11,532 bases of DNA from the NCBI GenBank assembly GCA_035315065.1, contig DATFYM010000126.1, forward strand, positions 1 to 11,532, read 5' to 3'. This document shows, in pieces, positions 1 to 6,735 of this stretch. Below the pieces are notes generated by a model that saw nothing but the letters and a program-made list of their open reading frames with translations, ran no database searches and was not told the DNA's origin. Every line of letters begins with the position of its first letter. The stretch's first letter is position 1. The position numbers were made by a program, and so were the translations under genes. Origin of the DNA: DATFYM01 sp035315065 (GTDB lineage Bacteria; Acidobacteriota; Terriglobia; UBA7540).

Positions 1-159
1 GTCCTCCACCATGGCGATGCCAATGCGATCCTTGACGCTGCCGCCGGGATTCAGTTGATCGCACTTCGCCCAGACCTGCGCCTTGCTGTTGCCGATCATG
101 CGATTCAGCCTGATTAGCGGCGTGCGGCCGATCGCTTCCAGAATGTTGTTGTAGCGCAT
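1..159 (-). CDS. Cystathionine beta-synthase / cysteine synthase family PLP enzyme, N-terminal 53 codons
   Basis: The 53 visible residues are the N-terminus of a fold-type II PLP enzyme that forms or condenses cysteine-type thiols (beta-replacement on serine or O-acetylserine) in the cytoplasm. The opening MRYNNILEAIGRTPLIRLNR is the classic family start, in which the GRTPL segment helps form the active site. NPGGSVKDRIG at residues 37-47 contains the PLP Schiff-base lysine, K43. The gene runs off the left edge, so its length and the presence of C-terminal CBS domains cannot be seen. The ATG at 159 is chosen because it matches the usual family start. There is no Shine-Dalgarno; a perfect extended -10 lies 8 bases upstream, suggesting a leaderless message. 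The N-terminus slightly favours bacterial cystathionine beta-synthase over CysK, but the two cannot be separated from this fragment. Confidence 0.9.
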   Translation of the reverse strand, partial: MRYNNILEAIGRTPLIRLNRMIGNSKAQVWAKCDQLNPGGSVKDRIGIAMVED

Positions 160-167
160 GAGTCCAG

Positions 168-176
168 ATTATATCA
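168..176 (-). promoter_or_regulatory. Extended -10 promoter of the PLP enzyme gene
   Basis: On the minus strand TGATATAAT reads as a perfect TGnTATAAT extended -10, ending 8 bases before the ATG at 159. No convincing -35 is present at 16-18 bp, which is normal for extended -10 promoters. The predicted start of transcription falls at or next to the ATG. The TG comes from the last unit of the adjacent heptamer array. Confidence 0.5.
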
Positions 177-268
177 GTAGTCAGTGGTCGGTAGTCGTCA
201 GTAGTCAGTTGCCGCCTATCTTGGCCTCGGCCGCTGCAACTGACGGCGGACAACTGACAACGAACAAC
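175..268. repeat. Heptamer array, CAGTDGT family, two inverted arms
   Basis: The left arm (175-212) reads in 7-base units cagtagt, cagtggt, cggtagt, a 3-base slip (cgt), cagtagt, cagttgc. The right arm (236-268) reads on the minus strand as cagttgc, preceded by ccgccgt, cagttgt and tcgttgt. The arms meet in a 9-bp perfect inverted repeat, GTCAGTTGC (204-212) and GCAACTGAC (236-244), with a 23-base loop. The array sits directly upstream of the PLP enzyme promoter. A minus-oriented copy of the same family lies at 2567-2601. Confidence 0.75.
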
Positions 269-375
269 TTCTTCCAATGGGTGCCAAAATAAAAGTTGGT
301 TATCATAAACGACCCTTCACTTGCCCGGTGATTCCATTGTGCTGATCCAAATCCTATATACCGAGCGACACAGGC

Positions 376-440
376 TGTAGCGGCGGTGTCCTCACCGCCG
401 CCTCGTTCTTGTGGGCGGTGGTGTGCACACCGCTGCTACA
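376..440. repeat. REP-like paired palindrome (REPIN type)
   Basis: TGTAGCGGCGGTGT at 376-389 is repeated in inverted orientation at 427-440 (13 of 14 bases match). Each half also folds on its own: 380-388 pairs with 393-401 (9 bp, 4-base loop), and 414-423 pairs with 428-437 including G-U pairs around a perfect 12-bp palindrome at 420-431. Two inverted REP hairpins joined by a short linker is the REPIN layout. No REP-associated transposase is present in the window. Confidence 0.7.
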
Positions 441-670
441 ACGTGACCATTCTGCGCTTGACCGCCTACGACCGCCTTTCTCGCCTCGGGAAGAAAAAGC
501 ATTGTCCGGAAAGCTGAGAGACCTCCCCCGGATTGCTTTTCGCCTCGTCCTAGCCCATTTGCCGGCCCAAATGCCAGCCGGTGGTAAAATGGAAGTTTCT
601 CCAATTCAGCAATCGGATTAAGTGCAAATGATTCCATACTTATAAAATAAAAAGACATCCCGGCTCTCAT
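441..670. other. Intergenic stretch, no gene recognised
   Basis: Open frames here are short and overlap the repeats on either side, so none is called. Visible details are a near-direct repeat of gaccgcct with a 10-base period around 459-477, a small perfect hairpin built from catttg and caaatg around ccggcc near 557-574, and an A/T-rich patch near 640-655. None of these could be assigned a role. Confidence 0.4.
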
Positions 671-711
671 GTGAAGATCCCCCATCTCCAATCTTCACCC
701 ATCTCCAATCT
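671..711. repeat. Short direct repeat with hairpin, 3' of the small ORF
   Basis: The 14-base string cccatctccaatct occurs at 681-694 and again at 698-711, a period of 17. GTGAAGAT (671-678) and ATCTTCAC (691-698) form a perfect 8-bp stem over a 12-base loop. On the minus strand the unit reads agattggagatggg, the same type of low-complexity gattgg/gagat motif as the other intergenic arrays. It lies 18 bases past the stop of the minus-strand small gene, but no T-run follows directly, so it is not called a terminator. Confidence 0.6.
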
Positions 712-728
712 CGGCTCCTTTCGAGGGC

Positions 729-926
729 TTATTCCTCGGCCTCCTCCAAGGCGAATCGGCAATCGAGCGATTCGTGAGGGTCGTCATATGATAATTCACT
801 GAATTCATGGAAGATCTCTGTTTCCTTCCAGCTTTTCCCCCCTGCGCCTATGAGGTCGCTCAAATTCGCGGGACGCACCCACCATGAATCGGGTTGCTGA
901 CCAAATCCCAAAATCTCATCCTCCAT
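729..926 (-). CDS. Possible small acidic hypothetical protein, 65 aa
   Basis: This frame encodes 65 residues starting MEDEILGFGQQPDSWWVRP and ending ALEEAEE. The product is acidic, rich in Trp and Glu, with no signal peptide or membrane segment. I do not recognise the family. Composition looks protein-like rather than like a repeat translation, and codon use is mixed in the third position, unlike the GC3-rich neighbours, so it could be transferred or simply a chance frame. No Shine-Dalgarno precedes the ATG. The upstream region (minus strand) is A/T-rich, and a weak TATCTT lies 9 bases before the ATG, the same geometry as the leaderless genes elsewhere in the window. A repeat hairpin begins just after the stop. 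It stands alone between non-coding stretches. Confidence 0.35.
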   Translation of the reverse strand: MEDEILGFGQQPDSWWVRPANLSDLIGAGGKSWKETEIFHEFSELSYDDPHESLDCRFALEEAEE

Positions 927-1167
927 CGACTTATAAAGATAAATGATATTTTACAGATTAACTCAGTCTTCCGCCCGGCAAGGCCTCTCGATTCTGGGGT
1001 CTCCCCTTGATTAAGCCGAAGTGGGTCTCGGATTCGGACCGGGCAACCAGGTCGACCTAATAGTAACGTACCGCGTCATTTCAGAGAAGTCAAGTACTTT
1101 TTTAGATACTCAAGCACCCCAGCGAACTCGTGCCCCTCGCCACGCCACCCTGAGCCGACAGGTGCAC
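927..1167. other. Intergenic stretch, no gene recognised
   Basis: No frame here shows recognisable protein features. The segment is A/T-rich near 930-965, where a promoter for the minus-strand small gene could lie, and becomes GC-rich towards the REP pair. A TAGATACT-like box near 1103-1110 resembles a -10, but no gene begins within reach of it. Confidence 0.4.
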
Positions 1168-1270
1168 GCCTTGGACTGCGATAACGCAGCTACCGCCTTG
1201 CCGCTCGGGTAGCAGCCACCCGGAAAGCCGTTTCCATGAAGGCGACAGCTTCGCTGTCGCAGTCCAAGGC
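1168..1270. repeat. Two 32-bp REP-like units in inverted orientation
   Basis: A 32-bp unit lies at 1239-1270 on the plus strand and again at 1168-1199 on the minus strand, 39 bp apart. Both begin aaggcg and end cgcagtccaaggc (perfect 13-bp inverted repeat at 1168-1180 and 1258-1270). The 13-base middles differ: acagcttcgctgt in one, gtagctgcgttat in the other. Both middles still fold into a stem with a 3-base loop, the second using G-U pairs. Conserved flank plus structure-preserving variation in the stem is what REP/REPIN elements show. The esterase gene begins 121 bp downstream. Confidence 0.75.
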
Positions 1271-1283
1271 GGGCTGCGCCCGC
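1269..1283. repeat. Perfect 6-bp GC hairpin abutting the REP unit
   Basis: GCGGGC (1269-1274) and GCCCGC (1278-1283) form a stem over the loop TGC. It overlaps the last two bases of the 1239-1270 REP unit and may be an extension of it. There is no T-run, so it is not a canonical intrinsic terminator. Confidence 0.45.
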
Positions 1284-1323
1284 AAATGTCCAAACTCGAG
1301 CGTCAATTCTTCGAGCGATATTG

Positions 1324-1329
1324 TATACT
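1324..1329 (+). promoter_or_regulatory. Candidate -10 box for the esterase gene
   Basis: TATACT matches the sigma-70 -10 consensus at 5 of 6 positions and would give a 5' leader of about 55 bases before the ATG at 1392. No good -35 is seen at 16-18 bp upstream, so the call is weak. Confidence 0.3.
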
Positions 1330-1375
1330 CACCGCTGCCAAGTTATTCCGTGAGGGTATCCGATCAAGCCCTCTC

Positions 1376-1382
1376 GAAAGGA
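1376..1382 (+). promoter_or_regulatory. Ribosome binding site fixing the esterase start
   Basis: GAAAGGA lies 9 bases before the ATG at 1392. The same frame stays open back to an ATG at 1236, but that start lies inside the REP unit region and would put a low-complexity leader in front of the signal peptide. This site is why 1392 is chosen. Confidence 0.6.
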
Positions 1383-1391
1383 CGGTCTCGT

Positions 1392-2540
1392 ATGAAACGA
1401 ACTCTTTGGCTCTTGCCGGCGGTCTTCTTTGCCGCCTCCGCTTCCATCGGTCCCGCCCAGACGCCGCAGCGGGTCCAGCCTCCTCCGCCCCCGCCGCTGA
1501 TCTCCCCCGAAGTGCAATCCGACCATCGCGTCACGTTCCGGCTGCGCGATCCCAACGCCAAAGAGGTGATGTTGGCTCGCGAGGGAACGCAGCCGGTCCC
1601 CATGCAGAAGGACGACCAAGGCGTCTGGAGCATCACCACTGAGCCGCTAGAGCCGGACTATTACGGCTACACGCTGGTGGCCGACGGCGTGGGCCTGATC
1701 GACCCCTCCAATTCGCTGATGAAACCCAACCTGCTCTTTACCCAGAGCATGGTGCACGTGCCCGGACCCTCCTCGCTGCCGTGGGAACTCAACGACGTGC
1801 CCCACGGCACCGTCCACCACCACTTCTACCGGTCCGGAGTGGTGGGCGACGACCGCGACTACTACGTCTACACACCGCCGGGCTACGATCCGACTGCCAA
1901 ACAGCTTTATCCGGTGCTCTACTTGCTGCACGGTTTCAGCGACGACGCCAGCGGTTGGACCGCCGTGGGACGAGCCAACGTGATTCTCGACAATCTGATC
2001 GCGCAGGGGAAGGCGAAGCCGATGATCGTGGTGATGCCGCTCGGCTACGGCGCGCCGGAGATCGTCACCCGCGCCTTCACGGCGTTCCGCGATGCGGGCT
2101 TGCGTCAACGCAACATGGACCGCTTTCGCGACGCCCTGCTCACGGAGGTGATCCCGCAAGTGGAGAAGACCTATCGCGCCCTGACTGACCGCAACTCCCG
2201 AGCCATCGCCGGACTTTCCATGGGCGGAGCCGAGTCTCTGTATGGCGGTCTCAATGCTCTCGATCACTTCGCCTGGGTCGGGTCCTTCAGTGCCGGCGGT
2301 CTGGGTGAGGACTTGAATGCCCAATTCCCGTCGCTCGACTCCAAAGCCAACGCCCAACTGCACTTGCTCTGGATCGCTTGCGGCACCGAGGACCGCCTGA
2401 TCGAGCCTAATCGGAAATTCCGGGAGTGGCTCGCGTCCAAGGGAGTCCAGCACACCGACATTGAAACGCCGGGCATGCACACGTGGATGGTCTGGCGGCG
2501 CAACTTGGCCATCTTCGCCTCTCTGCTGTTCCAGAATTGA
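1392..2540 (+). CDS. Secreted CE1/esterase-D type serine esterase with N-terminal E-set domain
   Basis: The product is 382 aa. Residues 1-23 are a signal peptide (MKR, hydrophobic core, then SIGPAQ), followed by a proline-rich linker with a run of prolines at 30-35. Residues about 40-125 resemble the CBM48-like early-set domain often found before CE1 esterases. The alpha/beta-hydrolase follows: oxyanion-region LLHGFSDD at 178-185, nucleophile S276 in GLSMGG, acid D334 in CGTED, and catalytic H363 in GMHTW. The family covers feruloyl and acetylxylan esterases and enterochelin-type esterases, so the enzyme probably cleaves an ester on a plant polysaccharide or a siderophore-like compound in the periplasm or outside. 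The receptor gene follows in the same direction after 246 bp, suggesting a shared uptake role. The exact substrate cannot be read from sequence. Confidence 0.9.
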   Translation: MKRTLWLLPAVFFAASASIGPAQTPQRVQPPPPPPLISPEVQSDHRVTFRLRDPNAKEVMLAREGTQPVPMQKDDQGVWSITTEPLEPDYYGYTLVADGVGLIDPSNSLMKPNLLFTQSMVHVPGPSSLPWELNDVPHGTVHHHFYRSGVVGDDRDYYVYTPPGYDPTAKQLYPVLYLLHGFSDDASGWTAVGRANVILDNLIAQGKAKPMIVVMPLGYGAPEIVTRAFTAFRDAGLRQRNMDRFRDALLTEVIPQVEKTYRALTDRNSRAIAGLSMGGAESLYGGLNALDHFAWVGSFSAGGLGEDLNAQFPSLDSKANAQLHLLWIACGTEDRLIEPNRKFREWLASKGVQHTDIETPGMHTWMVWRRNLAIFASLLFQN

Positions 2541-2566
2541 ACGGAAAGGATTCGGGACGAACGGCA

Positions 2567-2601
2567 CCTGACAACCGACTGCCGACTACCAGCAACTGAG
2601 G
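2567..2601. repeat. Heptamer array, CAGTDGT family, minus orientation
   Basis: On the minus strand this reads in 7-base units cagttgc, tggtagt, cggcagt, cggttgt, cagg. The units cagttgc and a close relative of cggtagt also occur in the 175-268 array, so the two loci share a family 2.3 kb apart. It lies 26 bases after the esterase stop. Confidence 0.65.
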
Positions 2602-2775
2602 TACTAGCCCGCCTAAAAAAATAGAAATAACTGATCCTCGCTATCAAAAGAATTCGTTTTCCTTTCCGACGGGATTGGAATACCCTCGCACAGATTCTTG
2701 CAACCAGAGGGGTGGAAAGCGAGGCTCGACAGCGCATCACAACCACAGCTAGCGGCCGCCCTCAATGACGATTTT

Positions 2776-2782
2776 GGAGGAG
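2776..2782 (+). promoter_or_regulatory. Strong ribosome binding site of the TonB-dependent receptor
   Basis: GGAGGAG, with the GGAGG core 6 bases before the ATG at 2787, is the best Shine-Dalgarno in the window and fixes the receptor start. Confidence 0.75.
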
Positions 2783-2786
2783 CCCA

Positions 2787-5700
2787 ATGCTCAAGACCGG
2801 CAAAGTTGCAGTTTTGTTTCTAGCATCAATCGTGGTGATGTCCCTCGTCTTCACTCCCTACGCGCGGGGCCAGCAAACGCTGGGTGGAATCACGGGCACC
2901 GTCACCGATAGCTCCGGCGGCGTGGTGCCGCACGCGACGGTGACCCTGGTGGGCGACGAGACCCAACTGACTCGCACGCAAACCACCAACAGCCAGGGCA
3001 ACTACGAATTCGTGAACCTGCCTATCGGTACGTACACGCTCATGTTCAGTCACGGCGGATTTGAGACGCAGAACGTACCCTCGATCACGGTTCAGGCCAA
3101 CCGCACCGCCACCGTCAACGCCTCGCTCAAGGTTGGACAGGCAACCACCACCATCACCGTGGTAGAGACACCGCTAATGAACGCTGTGGACACCACCAAT
3201 GGCTATGTTCTGGAAAAGGCGCAGATCCAGACCATTCCGTTGCCGACCGGCAGCTTCACCGGACTGGCCATTCTTTCCCCCGGCGTGAGTGCGGAACTCC
3301 CCGGCGGCACCGGCGTCAACGCCGGCTTGGGTAACCAGCCGATCTGGGCCAACGGTCAGCGCGACACCAGCAACAGTTTCCTGCTGAACGGCGTCGACGC
3401 CAGCAACCTCTTCAACGGCAAGAGCACCAGCCAGGTGGCTTCCGCTCGTATTGTAAACAACACCGGCGTCGCCGCCGCCGCCAGCACCAGCGTGGCCGAG
3501 ATCCAGAGCACGGCTTCGGTGTATCTGGCAATCGGTCAGGCGCTTCCCACGCCTCCCCCTGAGACCATCGAGGAGGTCCGCGTGAACACCTCGATGTACG
3601 ACGCGCAGCAGGGAGCCACCAGCGGCGCGCACATCGACATGAGCACAGCCTCGGGCACCAACACCCCCCACGGCAGTCTCTACATCCATCGCGGATCGGA
3701 CGCCCTGAACGCCGCGCCCTATTTCTTCAACGCGGACCCAACGGTCCTACAGAACCAAAAGGTGCCGGCGCTGCACCGCGACATTTTGGGCGGCACGCTG
3801 GGCCGCGCTCTGATCAAGGACAAGCTCTTCGGCTTTGCCAGCTACCAGCACGTCCACGACGGCGACGGTGAGATCGGCATTTCGCGCCTCACTGTTCCCT
3901 ACGGGCTCACCGACACTAACCGCGACGCCGCGGACTTGGCCGCCATCGCCAATCAGAATTTCCTCGTTCCCAACGGCCAAGCGCCGATTACTGCCAGTCA
4001 AGTCAGTCCGATTGCCCTGGCCCTTTTTCAGGCCAAATTGCCCAACGGTCAGTATCTGGTCCCTTCGGCGAATGGACGGATACCCTCCCCCGCCTTTCCC
4101 GATAACGCCGAGGTCCCTGGCACCGCGTACTTCACCGCCGATCAGGCGGTGGGCAACCTCGACTGGAACCGGAGCGCCGGGGACATCGTGTCGTTCAAGT
4201 ACTATTTCCAGGATGATCCGAGCGTTGCTCCCTACGCCTACTCCAGCGTGGCGGGATTTACCCAGCATCTCAGCGCCGGCAGCCAGGTGGCTTCGCTCAC
4301 CAACTCGCAAGTTCTGAAACCCAATTTGAGCGTTGCTGAAACCCTCGGCTTTGTGCGGGAGAATCTCTTCAGCTCCATCGGGCAGCCTTTCTCGCCCTCC
4401 CAATTCGGCATCAACACCTTCGGCTCTCCTTACTTCCCGGGGATCAGCATCGTGGACCCTTACGGAAATTCCTCTCCCAACAATCCCAATGGCCTCTCGA
4501 ATCCCACCCTCAACATCGGCGCCGGCTCTGCTTCCCAAGGGGCCTTCACCGGAGTCACCCAGAACCGGTTGATGCCCTCGGCCAACGCCATCTTGACCGT
4601 GGGTCCGCATACCCTGACTTTTGGCGGCAGCTTTTCTTACACGCAGCTCAATACGCTTGACCACCGAACCGGCCAGGGCATGATCGCCTCGGCGGACTTC
4701 GGGCAGTTCATCCAGGGTTTGGTGACCACCAACGACGACTTCATGACCACCTCGTTTCTGCAAGGCAATGCCAACCGCTACTATCGCTCCAATCAGGCGG
4801 GCGCCTACCTCCAGGACAAGTACCAGATTCGCGGCAACCTTAGCTTGACCTTCGGGCTGCGGTACGATTGGGACGGAGGCCTCAAAGAGAAATATGGCCG
4901 CATCTATAATTTCGATCCCGCCGCTTACTCTTACGACGAAACCAGCGGCACCATCACCTCCAACGGGTTCATCATCGCCGGAAACAACAAACAGTTTCCG
5001 ACCAAGGGTGTCAGCGATACGACGCTTTCCGGCCGGCAATGGGGCTTTGCGCCTCGCCTGGGCTTTGCCTGGACTCCCAAGAAGTTCGACAACAAAGTGG
5101 TGGTCCGCGGCGGTTCAGGCATCTACTACGATCGCGGTGAACTCTTCGCGTACCTCTCGCCGGGCTACGCCGCCGGCGAAACCACCGGTGGACCGTTCGG
5201 CGTCAGCCAGGCGCCGCCCTTCGTGAACACGCAGCTTTGTCCCTCCACCTATTTGTACCAGGGCTTCATCCCGACCTGCGATCCCACTACGGGTGCCTCG
5301 CTGGCCAACCCCTGGGGAACCGCCTTGGGCCCGGCTCCCACCGGCAATCCGGCGGACATCACCAACTACTTGCCGACACGCGATGAGATCATCGCCGGGC
5401 AACATCTGTTTTCCTTCGCCGACTACGACCGCGCCAACAAGCTTCCCTACACCATCAACTTCACCCTCGATGTTCAATGGCAGCCGCGCAATGACCTGGC
5501 CATCGACATCGGTTATGTGGGCAACACCGGCCGGCACGAAGTGATTCCCATTCCTTTCAACCAGCCGGGAATTGCCACGCCCAACCATCCCATCCATGGC
5601 CAGAATTACACTTACGGCTACACCGTTCTCGATCCCAATGCGAACTTCAATCCCCTCACCCTGCCCGACGGGACCCAGATGCTTTCCACTTACGAAGGCG

Positions 5701-6608
5701 GCAACACCGACCTCCGCGTCCCTTACGTGGGTTACTCCGCGGAATCCGAGTCTTACAAGGCCATCGGAATCTCCAATTACAACGCGCTGCAAACCCACCT
5801 CGAGAAGCGGTTGAGCCACGGGCTGCAAGTGGGCTTCTCCTACACCTGGTCTCATGCTTTGGACGAGCAGAGCGCCATGGGCCTGTTTTACAACGGCAAC
5901 AATCCGCTGAACCTGCGCGACGCCTACGCCTCGTCGGACTTCGACCGCACTCATGTCTTGAACTTCAACTATCTCTACCAGCTTCCCAGATTAGCGGCGG
6001 AAAAATCGCTGACGGGCAAGATTGCCAACGGATGGGCCATTGAGGGGATCGCGGTGATCCAGAGCGGTCAGCCTTATAGCATCATCGATTACACCGGTGC
6101 GGTGGGCAGCATCTTCTTCGGTGTTTCCGACGGCATCACCAACCCGATCGTTCCGCTGGCTCCGGGCTGCACCGCCTACAATGCCATCACTGGCGTTTCC
6201 GGCGCTGGAGCCACCCCGGCGCTCAAGGCTTCGTGCTTCACCCTGCCGCTGCTCCAGCCCGGCGACCTGGGCGGCGCCATTCCGCCTGGCGATACGTTCG
6301 AGACGAACTTCACCTCCGGCCAGCGCAACATCTTCCGGCAAGCCTGGCAAAAACGCACCGACATTTCACTGGTGAAGGTTCTGCAGGTTTCGGAGCGGTT
6401 CTCATTGAAGTACACCCTGGACGTGTTCAACCTTACCAATACGGCCAGCTTCGATATTCCCATCGACGACGTTTCGCAGAACCAGTACTACAACGATTTC
6501 CCGACCGAAGGAACTACGCTCTACAACCCGCCCTTCGGCCTGGGCGCCGTCAATAAGACCATCGGAGGCCCGCGCCAGGTGCAGATGTCGCTGCGGCTCT
6601 TCTTTTGA
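2787..6608 (+). CDS. Oar-like TonB-dependent outer-membrane receptor with carboxypeptidase-regulatory domain
   Basis: The product is 1273 aa. Residues 1 to about 28 form a signal peptide (hydrophobic stretch, cleavage near YARGQ). Residues about 33-115 match the carboxypeptidase-regulatory-like fold: GITGTVTDSSGGVVPHATVTL, then NSQGNYEFVNLPIGTYTL. A plug domain follows (about 120-300, including IWANGQRDTSNSFLLNGVD). The rest is a long 22-strand-type beta-barrel with alternating aromatic strands, ending QVQMSLRLFF with the terminal aromatic used by the BAM machinery. It should sit in the outer membrane and import a large ligand using TonB/ExbBD energy; no TonB genes are nearby. The length and architecture fit the Oar-like family expanded in Acidobacteriota, often linked to oligosaccharide or peptide uptake. 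The esterase 246 bp upstream is the likely partner. The ligand is not predictable. No frameshift or internal stop was seen. Confidence 0.93.
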   Translation: MLKTGKVAVLFLASIVVMSLVFTPYARGQQTLGGITGTVTDSSGGVVPHATVTLVGDETQLTRTQTTNSQGNYEFVNLPIGTYTLMFSHGGFETQNVPSITVQANRTATVNASLKVGQATTTITVVETPLMNAVDTTNGYVLEKAQIQTIPLPTGSFTGLAILSPGVSAELPGGTGVNAGLGNQPIWANGQRDTSNSFLLNGVDASNLFNGKSTSQVASARIVNNTGVAAAASTSVAEIQSTASVYLAIGQALPTPPPETIEEVRVNTSMYDAQQGATSGAHIDMSTASGTNTPHGSLYIHRGSDALNAAPYFFNADPTVLQNQKVPALHRDILGGTLGRALIKDKLFGFASYQHVHDGDGEIGISRLTVPYGLTDTNRDAADLAAIANQNFLVPNGQAPITASQVSPIALALFQAKLPNGQYLVPSANGRIPSPAFPDNAEVPGTAYFTADQAVGNLDWNRSAGDIVSFKYYFQDDPSVAPYAYSSVAGFTQHLSAGSQVASLTNSQVLKPNLSVAETLGFVRENLFSSIGQPFSPSQFGINTFGSPYFPGISIVDPYGNSSPNNPNGLSNPTLNIGAGSASQGAFTGVTQNRLMPSANAILTVGPHTLTFGGSFSYTQLNTLDHRTGQGMIASADFGQFIQGLVTTNDDFMTTSFLQGNANRYYRSNQAGAYLQDKYQIRGNLSLTFGLRYDWDGGLKEKYGRIYNFDPAAYSYDETSGTITSNGFIIAGNNKQFPTKGVSDTTLSGRQWGFAPRLGFAWTPKKFDNKVVVRGGSGIYYDRGELFAYLSPGYAAGETTGGPFGVSQAPPFVNTQLCPSTYLYQGFIPTCDPTTGASLANPWGTALGPAPTGNPADITNYLPTRDEIIAGQHLFSFADYDRANKLPYTINFTLDVQWQPRNDLAIDIGYVGNTGRHEVIPIPFNQPGIATPNHPIHGQNYTYGYTVLDPNANFNPLTLPDGTQMLSTYEGGNTDLRVPYVGYSAESESYKAIGISNYNALQTHLEKRLSHGLQVGFSYTWSHALDEQSAMGLFYNGNNPLNLRDAYASSDFDRTHVLNFNYLYQLPRLAAEKSLTGKIANGWAIEGIAVIQSGQPYSIIDYTGAVGSIFFGVSDGITNPIVPLAPGCTAYNAITGVSGAGATPALKASCFTLPLLQPGDLGGAIPPGDTFETNFTSGQRNIFRQAWQKRTDISLVKVLQVSERFSLKYTLDVFNLTNTASFDIPIDDVSQNQYYNDFPTEGTTLYNPPFGLGAVNKTIGGPRQVQMSLRLFF

Positions 6609-6629
6609 TGGGGTGTGAGGCCGTGCAGA

Positions 6630-6735
6630 ATTGAGTCATTGAGCCATCGGGTGATTGAGCGATTGAAAGGTAAGGGAGGACAATTCCACTTCTTGGGGAA
6701 TGGCTCAATGACTCAATGGCTCAATCACTCAATCT
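6630..6735. repeat. Octamer ATTGAGNN array with 17-bp inverted repeat between convergent genes
   Basis: The left arm reads attgagtc, attgagcc, atcgggtg, attgagcg, attgaaag from about 6630 to 6670, a period of 8. The right arm (6700-6735) reads the same family on the minus strand: attgagtg, attgagcc, attgagtc, attgagcc. TTGAGTCATTGAGCCAT (6631-6647) is perfectly inverted at 6700-6716, with a 52-base spacer. It fills the 120-bp gap between the convergent receptor and deaminase genes, and could act as a two-way transcript end or a large RNA stem. The stop codon of the deaminase lies inside the array. Confidence 0.75.

Noticed and set aside
392..691. Overlapping frames on both strands at 392-691 and 409-621
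   Set aside because: They translate the REP-like palindrome and the array at 671-711, and the products have no protein-like features.
1647..2567. Long minus-strand open frame (306 codons) opposite the esterase
   Set aside because: It is antisense to a clear signal-peptide alpha/beta-hydrolase with a full catalytic triad. The frame is open because of GC-rich third positions, and its product is a Val/Gly/Arg-rich shadow without domains.
3747..5039. 430-codon minus-strand open frame opposite the receptor, and a similar one at 5115-5954
   Set aside because: Both mirror the receptor reading frame, have low-complexity Val/Gly/Arg composition and no start signal. The receptor evidence on the plus strand is decisive.
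6631..6716. Inverted repeat after the receptor as an intrinsic terminator
   Set aside because: The 17-bp stem is AT/GC-mixed, the loop is 52 bases and no T-run follows on either strand, so only a possible bidirectional end is suggested.
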